Shown piece after piece: positions 1 through 6,571 of a stretch of 17,065 nt of DNA. The position numbers were made by a program, and so were the translations under genes. The stretch's first letter is position 1; each line of letters begins with the position of its first letter. This DNA comes from Chitinophagaceae bacterium. Lineage in GTDB: Bacteria; Bacteroidota; Bacteroidia; Chitinophagales; Chitinophagaceae. The stretch covers positions 1-17,065 of the forward strand of contig JAJTCI010000044.1 in assembly GCA_021323155.1 (NCBI GenBank), given 5' to 3'. Below the pieces are notes generated by a model. It did no database searches, was not told the origin of the DNA, and saw only the letters and a program-made list of their open reading frames with translations.

Positions 1-19
1 TGTATTTGTTGATTGGTTG

Positions 20-418
20 CTAACTCCTGTTATAACCACCGCCGCCATATCCTCCACCACCACGGTTTCCGCCGCTCCCGTATCCACCGCTACCGCCAGG
101 TCTTCCACCACCATATCCGCCGCCGGGCCTGCCGCCACCATAACCACCACCCGGCCTGCCGCCACCGCCGCCGCGACCTTTGTCTTCCGCTTCTTTGACC
201 ACCAACGTCTTCTTGCCAATCGCGAGTTCATTCAACCCTTCGATGGCCTCGAGACCCTCTTCCCTTATCGGCATGTCCACGAATGCGAAGCCTTTACTTT
301 TACCGGTTTCGCGATCCATCGCAACCTTTGCAGATGCTACGGTACCAAACTTTTCAAAAAATTCAAGCAATTCAGCATCATCCATATCATAGGGCAATCC
401 AGCCACGAAAATTTTCAT
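20..418 (-). CDS. RRM-domain RNA-binding protein with glycine-rich tail
   Basis: A 132-residue cytoplasmic single-stranded RNA-binding protein of the small bacterial RRM family (often cold- or stress-linked). One RNA recognition motif fills residues 1-75. RNP2 is IFVAGL near residues 3-8 and RNP1 is KGFAFVDM at 42-49, with the aromatic residues that stack on RNA bases intact. Residues 81-132 form a low-complexity tail of GGGYGGGRP-type repeats ending in NRS, as in plant and cyanobacterial glycine-rich RNA-binding proteins; such tails can bind RNA non-specifically or drive condensation. The start at 418 places RNP2 at the usual distance from the N-terminus. A possible Bacteroidota -7 element (TACTTTCG, minus strand, 433-440) lies just upstream but is weak. 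The gene is divergent from the cytochrome gene at 501. The domain call is firm; the RNA target is unknown. Confidence 0.95.
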   Translation of the reverse strand: MKIFVAGLPYDMDDAELLEFFEKFGTVASAKVAMDRETGKSKGFAFVDMPIREEGLEAIEGLNELAIGKKTLVVKEAEDKGRGGGGGRPGGGYGGGRPGGGYGGGRPGGSGGYGSGGNRGGGGYGGGGYNRS

Positions 419-500
419 TACACTAGTTTTTACGAAAGTACAGAACTTATGGACTGGATATGCCCCTTTTTATTTTTAACTTCCCCATTCAACATTTTTT

Positions 501-896
501 ATGCGGTACCATTATAAAAAGTTGGCGATACTCTCTGTACTTGTGACGCTGGTCATCCTGAATACCTCCTGGAACAGGTATGGCGGCGACGACGACAGGA
601 ACCTGAAGGTGTTGCCAAAAAACATCAGCTCCGACAGCCTGGAAAGGGTGATGGATGAATTCATCACGGCACTCAATGTGAACTGCGCGTTCTGCCACGC
701 GCCTGAAGATCCGAAGGAACCTAAATCACTCGACTACGCGAGCGATGCCAACCCGATGAAGGATATCACGCGCACGATGATGCGGATGACGAACGACATG
801 AATCATAAATACATGAAATCCTTACCCAATAAAAACGCCCAGCTCGTAACCTGTAACACCTGTCACCGGGGAAACCCTGTACCGGATATTAAATAG
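501..896 (+). CDS. diheme c-type cytochrome, photosynthetic reaction-centre cytochrome family
   Basis: A 131-residue exported electron-transfer protein. An uncleaved anchor or signal segment spans residues 7-23 after basic residues. Two heme c attachment motifs are visible: CAFCH at 62-66 and CNTCH at 118-122. Between them, the methionine-rich helix MMRMTNDMN (about 93-101) resembles the axial-ligand helix of the reaction-centre cytochrome subunit fold (CytoC_RC). Non-photosynthetic Bacteroidota carry short two-heme members of this family, so photosynthesis is not implied. The protein probably faces the periplasm, tethered to the inner membrane. The redox partner cannot be read from context because the neighbours are unrelated. 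The ATG at 501 is the only start that retains the full hydrophobic segment. Confidence 0.9.
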   Translation: MRYHYKKLAILSVLVTLVILNTSWNRYGGDDDRNLKVLPKNISSDSLERVMDEFITALNVNCAFCHAPEDPKEPKSLDYASDANPMKDITRTMMRMTNDMNHKYMKSLPNKNAQLVTCNTCHRGNPVPDIK

Positions 897-977
897 GCGG
901 GATTTTACATTTTACCGATCCTAATAATCAGGCGGTTGCACCAGCAGCCGTAAATTTTGTGAACCAATGGCACCGCG

Positions 978-993
978 TGGCATAGTTTTTTTC
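978..993 (+). promoter_or_regulatory. TGGCAT-T5-C element upstream of small basic protein
   Basis: TGGCATAGTTTTTTTC lies 24 bases before the start at 1018. It differs by one base from the element before the general-stress gene (8221-8236, minus strand). The spacing from T to the final C is 16. The TGGCA half resembles a sigma-54 -24 box, but the expected GC at -12 is absent. The regulator is inferred, not shown. Confidence 0.5.
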
Positions 994-1017
994 TATTAAT
1001 CCTGCAAAAGACGATAT

Positions 1018-1206
1018 ATGAACAACAGACGAAGCAATGACGAGAGGCCACCACGGAAACGGTTCCTGGTGAGGAAGGCAGCAGAATTAGTACGATCTGT
1101 GAAACTCAATAGCGAAAGGGCACATAGCGCCGGCAGCGAAATGATCACAACGGCTGCGAAACGATTTAATAACCTTTTCGCACCACAATCACAGGTACAA
1201 GCTTAA
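1018..1206 (+). CDS. small basic protein of unknown function
   Basis: A 62-residue, strongly basic, soluble protein with no recognised family. The N-terminal 20 residues are rich in Arg, Asn and Lys (NNRRSNDERPPRKRF). The remainder could form one or two amphipathic helices (about 18-50). There is no signal peptide or membrane segment. It has its own upstream TGGCAT-T5-C element and a strong hairpin terminator just after its stop, which supports an autonomous, expressed single-gene unit rather than a chance reading frame. The charge suggests nucleic-acid or membrane-surface binding, but this is a guess. Confidence 0.6.
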   Translation: MNNRRSNDERPPRKRFLVRKAAELVRSVKLNSERAHSAGSEMITTAAKRFNNLFAPQSQVQA

Positions 1207-1210
1207 TAAC

Positions 1211-1240
1211 AAACAGGGACGAAAGTCCCTGTTTCATTTT
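1211..1240 (+). terminator. Rho-independent terminator, 10-bp stem with GAAA loop
   Basis: A perfect stem, AAACAGGGAC paired with GTCCCTGTTT, closes a GAAA tetraloop and is followed by CATTTT. It begins four bases after the stop of the 62-residue gene. The core GGGAC/GTCCC is the same as in the terminator at 5506-5533. Confidence 0.85.
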
Positions 1241-1338
1241 AAATCGTTAATTTAGACTAAGCTCTTTACGGATATATTACCAGCCTGGCTTTGAACGGAT
1301 GCGTGGTTTAGGGATTATTCACCTTAAAAACTCAACGT

Positions 1339-1803
1339 ATGGATTCACATGCCACCGTTTATCGTTACAACCATCTTTCCCGGGGAATTCTCGGGGGACT
1401 GTTTGTCGGTATCATCACCTCCGCGCTCAACCTGTTATTTGATTACCTCTACAGGCAGTTTACCGGCTACCAGGTTGCCGCATTCGTAAACATTAATTCA
1501 ATCATCTTCTTTACCATCCCTACGCTCGTTGCCGCCGGAATCGTGTATGCCATCCTGCGCCAGTACGTGAAGCAGGGGCAACTGGTGTATACGGTGCTCG
1601 CGATCGTACTCACCGTCATCGTTGCCTTCATCCCGCTGGGGCCGAATATGCTGCCCAATGGCGACCCGATGCCATACAGCGCCAGGGGATTGACCATGGG
1701 CATCGAGATACTGACTGGTATAATGGGCGCGTTTGCGCTGCCTTATTTCGTGGAGCATCCGAAGATCTGGAGTGATAGCACGGCAGATAAGTACGGCCGT
1801 TAG
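1339..1803 (+). CDS. four-helix integral membrane protein of unknown function
   Basis: A 154-residue hydrophobic protein with four likely transmembrane segments at about 14-34, 45-68, 80-101 and 114-138. There is no cleavable signal and no recognised catalytic motif. The loop between helices 3 and 4 has a conserved-looking PLGPNMLPNGDPMPYSARG stretch rich in Pro and Gly. The C-terminal 15 residues are polar and probably cytoplasmic. The stop lies 12 bases from the convergent stop of the AI-2E exporter, with no clear terminator between them. I do not recognise the family. Confidence 0.8.
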   Translation: MDSHATVYRYNHLSRGILGGLFVGIITSALNLLFDYLYRQFTGYQVAAFVNINSIIFFTIPTLVAAGIVYAILRQYVKQGQLVYTVLAIVLTVIVAFIPLGPNMLPNGDPMPYSARGLTMGIEILTGIMGAFALPYFVEHPKIWSDSTADKYGR

Positions 1804-1815
1804 TATCCTGGTTGA

Positions 1816-2895
1816 TTATCCTTTTAATTTCAGCTTCAGCTTATCGATGAGGCCTGACCGTTTCTTTTTTCCCTCACCGATCAGGAAGCCGTAAGGCTTC
1901 AATGGCTCCACGTGGTCGAATACGATCTTGAGTATGCCCAACAGCGGGATCGCCAGTATCATGCCCGGGATCCCCCAGAGTAACTCACCCAGCACGATCG
2001 CCATGATGGTAAAAAGCGGGTTGATGTTTACTTCCGAACCAACCACGAGCGGTTCCAGGATATAGGTCTGGATGAATTGCACCAGCGCGTACGTAGCGAT
2101 GACGCCCACCACCATACCCGTATCACCACCCTGCGCGATCGTCATCAACACGGTGATCGCTGTCCCGGTGATATTTCCAACGAACGGTATGATCTCGAGT
2201 ATGCCACAGAGTATCGCGAAGAAGATCGCGTTCTTAACACCTACGATACTGAACCCGATGCCATACATCACCCATAACAATACGATCATACTCCCTAGCC
2301 CCGTGATGTATTGCTGCCCCACTTTCCCGGCCTCCGTCATCACTTTCTGCGTATTGGCCTTTTGACCGGTGGGAACGATCTTCAGGATGAATGCCTTGAT
2401 ATGATTCCTGAAATACAGGAACAGGAAGGTGTACACCAGGATAAGTATAAGGTCAACGAAGACGCCGGTAACAGTGCCGAATACTGTTTTCGCCAGGCCA
2501 CCCGAACCACCCTGGCTTTGTTGCTCCACGATCTCTTTCTGCTGTTTGGGAGAGATGGTAAATGTTTCACTGATCATCTGCTGGATCTGCGACACTGCCT
2601 TATTCATCATCTGCTCCAGTTGCTGTATGTTGCCGATAAAATCCGTCAGCTGCCAGGCCAGCAGCGAAATGAGCGCCGCAAAGACACCGATGAGTAAAAC
2701 AATGCACAAAACACCCGCAATACCCTGGGAGACGCCTTTGCCCTGGAGCCATTTGCTTACCGGCAATAATAACATAGCGATCAAACCCGCGAACGTAAGC
2801 GGGATCAGAAATGAACGGGCATAGTACAATGCCACAACGGCCAGGGTGAGCAAGACCAGTACACGCACCGCCTTGCTTAGTAAACTTTGCTGCAT
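1816..2895 (-). CDS. AI-2E family transporter (PerM/YdiK/TqsA-like)
   Basis: A 359-residue inner-membrane protein, the usual length for the AI-2E exporter superfamily, whose members export autoinducer-2 or act as Na+/H+ antiporters or permeases. Two hydrophobic segments lie at about 7-46, a third at 58-84, then a polar Gln-rich loop (about 90-130, QQLEQMMNKAVSQIQQ), and about five more segments from 140 to 325. Family-typical stretches near the C-terminus include GNITGTAITVL, VGSEVNINPLF and ELLWGIPGMILAIPLLGILK. The tail is Lys-rich. The start at 2895 follows a TGGCAT-T5-C element by only 13 bases, so the leader would be very short. The substrate cannot be predicted. Confidence 0.93.
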   Translation of the reverse strand: MQQSLLSKAVRVLVLLTLAVVALYYARSFLIPLTFAGLIAMLLLPVSKWLQGKGVSQGIAGVLCIVLLIGVFAALISLLAWQLTDFIGNIQQLEQMMNKAVSQIQQMISETFTISPKQQKEIVEQQSQGGSGGLAKTVFGTVTGVFVDLILILVYTFLFLYFRNHIKAFILKIVPTGQKANTQKVMTEAGKVGQQYITGLGSMIVLLWVMYGIGFSIVGVKNAIFFAILCGILEIIPFVGNITGTAITVLMTIAQGGDTGMVVGVIATYALVQFIQTYILEPLVVGSEVNINPLFTIMAIVLGELLWGIPGMILAIPLLGILKIVFDHVEPLKPYGFLIGEGKKKRSGLIDKLKLKLKG

Positions 2896-2908
2896 AGCGG
2901 CTATCGTG

Positions 2909-2922
2909 GAAAAAACATGCCA
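2909..2922 (-). promoter_or_regulatory. TGGCAT-T5-C element upstream of AI-2E gene
   Basis: On the minus strand this reads TGGCATGTTTTTTC, ending 13 bases before the ATG at 2895. It is the tightest-spaced member of the set (14 bases from T to C). Confidence 0.45.
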
Positions 2923-3012
2923 TTTTAGAAAAGCAGCTGGTCATAGAGAGGTGACTATTAATGAAATCGCCCGTTTTATTAAGGGCTTTCTAATCGCCGG
3001 TACCGATTCGTG

Positions 3013-3026
3013 TTGCAAATTTGCAA
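3013..3026. promoter_or_regulatory. 14-bp palindrome abutting the phosphatase start
   Basis: TTGCAAATTTGCAA is a perfect palindrome ending three bases before the ATG at 3030. Its right half, ATTTGC, also resembles the Bacteroidota -7 element (TAnnTTTGC). It could be an operator, a promoter for a nearly leaderless mRNA, or both. Confidence 0.35.
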
Positions 3027-3029
3027 TGA

Positions 3030-4184
3030 ATGAAACGAAAGAGAATACCCTGGTACCGGCGCTTCCTTGACAGTTCCCTTTTCCTGGTGGTGATCTGGAT
3101 ATTCACGGGCTTCGCGTTAGGCACCCTGGTGCTGTTATTTCCTGTGAGGGCATGGGTCAACCACGTGCGTGAAAACAATCTCAGCGGTGCTGCGGAAAAG
3201 GTTGGAGTGATATTGATGATCCTTGTACTCGCGGCAGTTTCATTCATCATCAGCCTGCGACTTTTCCAATGGCATCTCCGGAAGAAAAAAACACGCATCA
3301 CCGCGGCTGCTATTGCCATCCCTTTCGTTCTTGCTGTGGCTGCCCTTTCTTTATTTATGAATCCAGACCTGGTGAACCGGGGTGCTTCCACCGATGAGTT
3401 CTCCCGGCAGTTCACTATAGGACCATACCCTACCGAATCAAAGATCCGCGAACTGAAACTGCAGGGATATACCGGCATCATTAGCCTCCTTCACCCCGCC
3501 GTGGTTCCTTTCGAGCCCTCCCTCCTGGCTGACGAGGAGAAATATGCAAAACAAAATGGGATCGAACTCGTGAAAGCCCCCATGCTACCTTGGATCGGTG
3601 ACAATACCGCGTCACTAAAGAAAATAGAAGACCTGGCCAATACCGGCAAAGGAAAATATTATGTGCATTGTTACCTGGGGAAAGACCGGGTAAACGTAGT
3701 CAAGAACCTGATCGTGAAGCTGGGAAAAGGAAGCGAAGTGGACATGCAAATGGCGGCCACACATCGCACCTTCGAAAAAATGCAACGTTTTGAACGTGGC
3801 GAAATATACCGGCTGGATGAACAGGTATATATGACGCCCTACCCCACAGAAGAAGAGTTCCTTTCTTTTTTCCTTGCAGGCGGGTTGAAGACCGTTGTCA
3901 ACTTATTAGATAGTACGGAGGCTGAAAACAAGCCTTGGATCGATAAGGAAAGAACGGAGCTTGAAAGATCAGGCGTCCGCTTCGTACAACTCACGATTCC
4001 CGAGAATGCTACCACCGCACAGATAGAACCAGTGATCGATTCCCTGCTGCGGCTACAACGCCCGGTGGCGGTGCATCGGTGGAATACGATTTCGCCTGCT
4101 ACTAAAAATTTCCGGAAATTATACAGCCAAAAAACCGGTAAACAACCTTTAAACCTCGCTACCAATGCTTCAGAAACTTATTGA
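3030..4184 (+). CDS. membrane-anchored dual-specificity-type phosphatase with a second, degenerate phosphatase domain
   Basis: A 384-residue protein. Three transmembrane segments (about 16-38, 56-78, 90-110) precede a cysteine phosphatase-like domain (about 126-240) with the signature HCYLGKDR at 213-220: nucleophile C214, P-loop R220, and D191 as a possible general acid. A second domain (about 264-375) repeats the layout: FTIGPYPTESKI in the first matches VYMTPYPTEEEF in the second, and GYTGIISLL matches GLKTVVNLL. Its signature position reads VHRWNTISP, with Arg in place of Cys and no P-loop Arg, so it should be inactive. The gene overlaps the downstream lipid kinase by 20 bases, implying co-translation and a shared substrate. 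I infer a lipid-phosphate phosphatase in the manner of PTPMT1, but a protein phosphatase is also possible. Active-site orientation relative to the membrane is unclear. Confidence 0.82.
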   Translation: MKRKRIPWYRRFLDSSLFLVVIWIFTGFALGTLVLLFPVRAWVNHVRENNLSGAAEKVGVILMILVLAAVSFIISLRLFQWHLRKKKTRITAAAIAIPFVLAVAALSLFMNPDLVNRGASTDEFSRQFTIGPYPTESKIRELKLQGYTGIISLLHPAVVPFEPSLLADEEKYAKQNGIELVKAPMLPWIGDNTASLKKIEDLANTGKGKYYVHCYLGKDRVNVVKNLIVKLGKGSEVDMQMAATHRTFEKMQRFERGEIYRLDEQVYMTPYPTEEEFLSFFLAGGLKTVVNLLDSTEAENKPWIDKERTELERSGVRFVQLTIPENATTAQIEPVIDSLLRLQRPVAVHRWNTISPATKNFRKLYSQKTGKQPLNLATNASETY

Positions 4185-4899
4185 ACAATTCTTGCCGGAA
4201 GCAGACATTATTAAGCGACTCTTTATTCCCCTTTTACTGGTCAGCTTTTTTGCCGCTTTGTTATCCGGCTGGATGAAGAAGAAAGGTATCCGAACCCCCT
4301 ATACCCGGAAGACATTTCATTTCGTAATATTCTCTTTGGCCGGTGTGCTGCAATACCAATACGGGTTGAAAGCCGTTACACTGCTTGGCATGATCGTATT
4401 CATCATGGTTGTGATTGCCGTGATCCTGGGAAACAGGACATGGTTCTTCCGCGCGCTGGCAAGGGAAACCGATGCGCCACATGAAAAGAAATTTATTATG
4501 CTCCCCCTCCTGGCGACAGCTGCTGGTGGCATCATCAGCAATATATTCTTCCCGGGTACCGCGTATATCGGGTATTTCGTTGGTGGCTGGGGCGACGCCA
4601 TCGGTGAGCCAGTGGGCACAAAATGGGGACGGCACAAGTACACCGTGCCCACGCTGTTCGGTGTGCGCGCCACTCGTAGCATCGAGGGTTCCACAGCGGT
4701 GATGTTGCTCAGCACCGCCATCGCCACTTTTTGCCTGTTACAGATCTCTGCTTTCGGTTTTGCTACCTGCCTGCTTTATGGCGCCATTTGCGGCCTTGCC
4801 GCCGCTATCGTTGAGGCGGCCAGCAGCCATGGCCTGGATAATCTTACCATACAGGTGTGCGCGTCCGGAGTGTTGCATTACCTGCTCAACCTGGCCTGA
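4165..4899 (+). CDS. CTP-dependent lipid kinase, Dgk1/Sec59/phytol kinase family
   Basis: A 244-residue polytopic membrane protein of the phosphatidate cytidylyltransferase-like/polyprenol kinase group, which uses CTP to phosphorylate dolichol, phytol, farnesol or diacylglycerol. Signature segments appear in family order: RKTFH at 48-52 early in the chain; GWGDAIGEPVG at 141-151 (the DA-x-G-x-x-x-G core); RSIEGS at 171-176; and the C-terminal EAAS-x-HGLDNLTIQV at 217-231. About six hydrophobic segments surround these. It begins inside the last 20 bases of the phosphatase gene, so the two are translationally coupled. Substrate (diacylglycerol, polyprenol or another isoprenoid alcohol) cannot be decided from sequence. 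It is often annotated loosely as a phosphatidate cytidylyltransferase, which I consider less accurate. Confidence 0.82.
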   Translation: MLQKLIEQFLPEADIIKRLFIPLLLVSFFAALLSGWMKKKGIRTPYTRKTFHFVIFSLAGVLQYQYGLKAVTLLGMIVFIMVVIAVILGNRTWFFRALARETDAPHEKKFIMLPLLATAAGGIISNIFFPGTAYIGYFVGGWGDAIGEPVGTKWGRHKYTVPTLFGVRATRSIEGSTAVMLLSTAIATFCLLQISAFGFATCLLYGAICGLAAAIVEAASSHGLDNLTIQVCASGVLHYLLNLA

Positions 4900-4938
4900 G
4901 GTCCGTCTGCACGTCTTGATGCCCTGTTGTTATAAAGC

Positions 4939-4953
4939 AGGCATACATTTTTC
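4939..4953 (+). promoter_or_regulatory. GGCAT-T5-C element upstream of acidic protein
   Basis: AGGCATACATTTTTC ends 20 bases before the ATG at 4974. The first base is A rather than T; the spacing is 15. It lies in the 74-base gap after the lipid kinase and gives the acidic protein its own probable promoter. Confidence 0.45.
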
Positions 4954-4973
4954 GGTAATTCTGAAAAAGAACC

Positions 4974-5507
4974 ATGAAATCAAGCGAGAAGATACGAAGC
5001 AACAGGACCGGCGACCTTGAAGATCCCAGGCGTGACAGGGGCCGGCTCAAACCTGAAGAAGCCACCCTGGACCTCCCGGATGTAAAAGACATACCCGGGC
5101 AGGAATTTATCCATCCGCCGTCCTTGGGTGAACTGGCCGATACCACTATCGCATCCGATGACGAGGAAGGCGTAGGCCTGTTTGATGATGATGAAGACGA
5201 CACCCAGATCCGCATGGGCACCGGGAATGATATCCCAAGAGAAGACAAAGAATTGCTGCAGCAGGCTGATGAAAGTTTGCCTACTGAGGACGATAAGCGA
5301 TTGAGAAAGGCGGCTCCTGACGAGCGCGACAACGAAGGAGAATTACTGAACGAACGGAATGCGCAGCGCGACCTGGACACATCAGGCGTTGACGAAGATG
5401 ACAGTAACGAATCGATCGGTGAAGAGGATGAAGAGAACAACGCGTACAGCCTGGGCGATGACAAGAGGGAGGCGGATGGCAATAACCCGACAATAGGGAT
5501 ACCATAA
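4974..5507 (+). CDS. highly acidic, predicted disordered protein
   Basis: A 177-residue soluble protein dominated by Asp, Glu, Asn and Arg with almost no aromatic or hydrophobic core, so probably intrinsically disordered. Acidic blocks include FDDDEDD (about 70-76) and IGEEDEENN (near 148-156). A more ordered, conserved-looking patch lies near residues 36-66: DVKDIPGQEFIHPP, then LGELADTTIASDDEEG. I recall similar hypothetical proteins in Chitinophagaceae but no assigned function. There is no signal peptide. The gene has its own TGGCAT-like element and its own terminator, so it is a single-gene unit. Composition recalls hydrophilins and other desiccation- or stress-protective proteins, or an acidic chaperone for basic partners; both are inferences. 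Confidence 0.75.
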   Translation: MKSSEKIRSNRTGDLEDPRRDRGRLKPEEATLDLPDVKDIPGQEFIHPPSLGELADTTIASDDEEGVGLFDDDEDDTQIRMGTGNDIPREDKELLQQADESLPTEDDKRLRKAAPDERDNEGELLNERNAQRDLDTSGVDEDDSNESIGEEDEENNAYSLGDDKREADGNNPTIGIP

Positions 5508-5533
5508 AAAAAAGGGACTTACGTCCCTTTTCT
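5506..5533 (+). terminator. Rho-independent terminator, possibly bidirectional
   Basis: An A-tract, GGGAC, TTAC loop, GTCCC, TTTTCTT. The stem extends through flanking A/T pairs (AAAAGGGAC with GTCCCTTTT). It starts at the stop codon of the acidic protein. The A-tract on the left means it could also end transcription of the convergent lipoprotein gene. Confidence 0.85.
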
Positions 5534-5551
5534 TATTAGTGGTGTGCGTGA

Positions 5552-5924
5552 TTAATCATCGCGCTTAACTTTCCTTTCTCCGGTTTCTTTGTCTATTTTC
5601 ACTTTCACATCTCCATCCTTGATCTTCACATCACCATCATCTTCAACTTTCTTTTTATACATACGCGCCTGCGTCTGTCTTCCGGATGCTGCCATTGATC
5701 ACTTTGCCACTGGTACCCCAGATCGTATCATTGGTCTTCGTATCTATGTATATACGGACAGGCTTGCCTGTTTCCGCGTTCACCATCAGGCCGGTCTTCT
5801 CGTCTTTAGACAATTCAATCGTCTCTCCCGTTCCCAGGTCTATATATCTCCCATCCGCATCGGAACAGGCGCTCCATACAGCGGCGCCCATTAGCAGAGC
5901 CAGGACCATCTTGAGTGTTTTCAT
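5552..5924 (-). pseudogene. small lipoprotein gene, apparently frameshifted
   Basis: The first frame starts at 5924 with MKTLKMVLALLMGAAVWSAC, a signal peptide and lipobox with the acylated Cys at residue 20. It then reads repeats such as YIDLGTGETIEL and VNAETGKPVRIYIDTKT before stopping at 5655 after TDAGAYV. A second frame runs on to TAA at 5552 and reads MYKKKVEDDGDVKIKDGDVK, then VKIDKETGERKVKRDD. The shared style (charged DGDVK and D-KETGE repeats) indicates one gene split by a single-base change near 5655-5670. Restored, it would give roughly 123 residues: an outer- or inner-membrane lipoprotein with a charged repeat tail. It could be a real inactivation, a sequencing error or, less likely, +1 frameshifting at the TAA. 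An upstream ATG at 5942 is less likely because it spoils the signal peptide. Confidence 0.65.
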
Positions 5925-5942
5925 AACTATTCTGTTTAGCAC

Positions 5943-6571
5943 AGTTTGGCAAGGACCAGGCCACCCTAATTAATTAATTGCCAAATTCTTGCGAATGATT
6001 TTGTGCGAGATGAGGTACCTACCGGCCCTGTGTCTAAATAAGTCAATGGTATAAAGCCCGTTTAACCGGCACTGGACCAACCTGCCTGCAGTAACCCTCG
6101 GGAATGGGTCGGAACAGGGAGGGAAGAGAATTTGACCAAGTCCATACCAAGTCCATTAAAGTATGGACTTGGTATGGACTTGGTCAGAAGCTTTAGCGAA
6201 CCAGGGTACAGGAAAGGAGCAGTATGGATATTGCCCGGGTACAGGCAACAATTCCCTGTTCCCTGGCGGGTGAACGAAGCGAGATCCTAAAATATTCGTT
6301 GATTTACCGGGAGCCTAGCGGCGGCCCCAAAGAGACTGTGTAAAACTTCTGTCATCCCGGATCGAAGAGCCTGGTGAAGTATGGACACGAGAAGAATATT
6401 CCCCAGTTGTCGCAATATTTCCACCACTGGGACCCGGTTGATGGATCTCCCTATCGTAGGGGTGAGTTTCTGCTAACGATGTATGTAGATGATTAGCAAT
6501 TTCCCACCTGTTCAGGTTCTTCATATCGAGGGTAATTTAGGTGGTATATAGTTCAAAACAGATGCCCGAAG
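5943..6571. other. 629-base stretch without a convincing gene
   Basis: No reading frame here has recognisable coding character. The stretch holds the four-copy 11-mer inverted repeat at 6133-6186, a 10-bp inverted pair (GGAACAGGGA at 6111-6120 and its complement at 6253-6262), and an AATTAATTAATT run near 5969-5980. An open frame at 6344-6496 on the plus strand reads LVKYGHEKNIPQLSQYFHHW and onward to MYVDD, but has no ATG start and no family I know; it may be decayed coding DNA. Confidence 0.5.
6133..6186. repeat. perfect 24-bp inverted repeat built from four copies of an 11-mer
   Basis: Each arm is two head-to-tail copies of ACCAAGTCCAT plus a TG cap. The right arm is the exact reverse complement, (ATGGACTTGGT)x2 then CA. 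The loop is TAAAGT. One further G-T and one T-A pair extend the stem outward to 6131-6188. There is no T-run after it and no gene ends nearby, so it does not look like an ordinary terminator. It resembles a REP/MITE-like palindromic element. Confidence 0.9.

Noticed and set aside
13..198. Plus-strand frames opposite the RRM gene
   Set aside because: They are shadows of the glycine codon repeats, giving His/Arg- or Thr/Ala-rich translations.
967..983. Canonical sigma-54 box TGGCACCGCGTGGCAT
   Set aside because: GG and GC are one base too close for sigma-54; the overlapping TGGCATAGTTTTTTTC matches the other promoters of the window better.
3839..4165. Minus-strand frame opposite the pseudophosphatase domain
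   Set aside because: No motif, and it lies fully inside a gene with clear domain structure.
6133..6186. Rho-independent terminator
   Set aside because: No T-run follows on either strand and the nearest gene end is almost 400 bases away.
6344..6470. Remnant of an HNH-type nuclease in another plus-strand frame (EEPGEVWTREEYSPVVAIF)
   Set aside because: The similarity to WTREE-type nucleases is short and stops interrupt the frame soon after; not enough to support a call.
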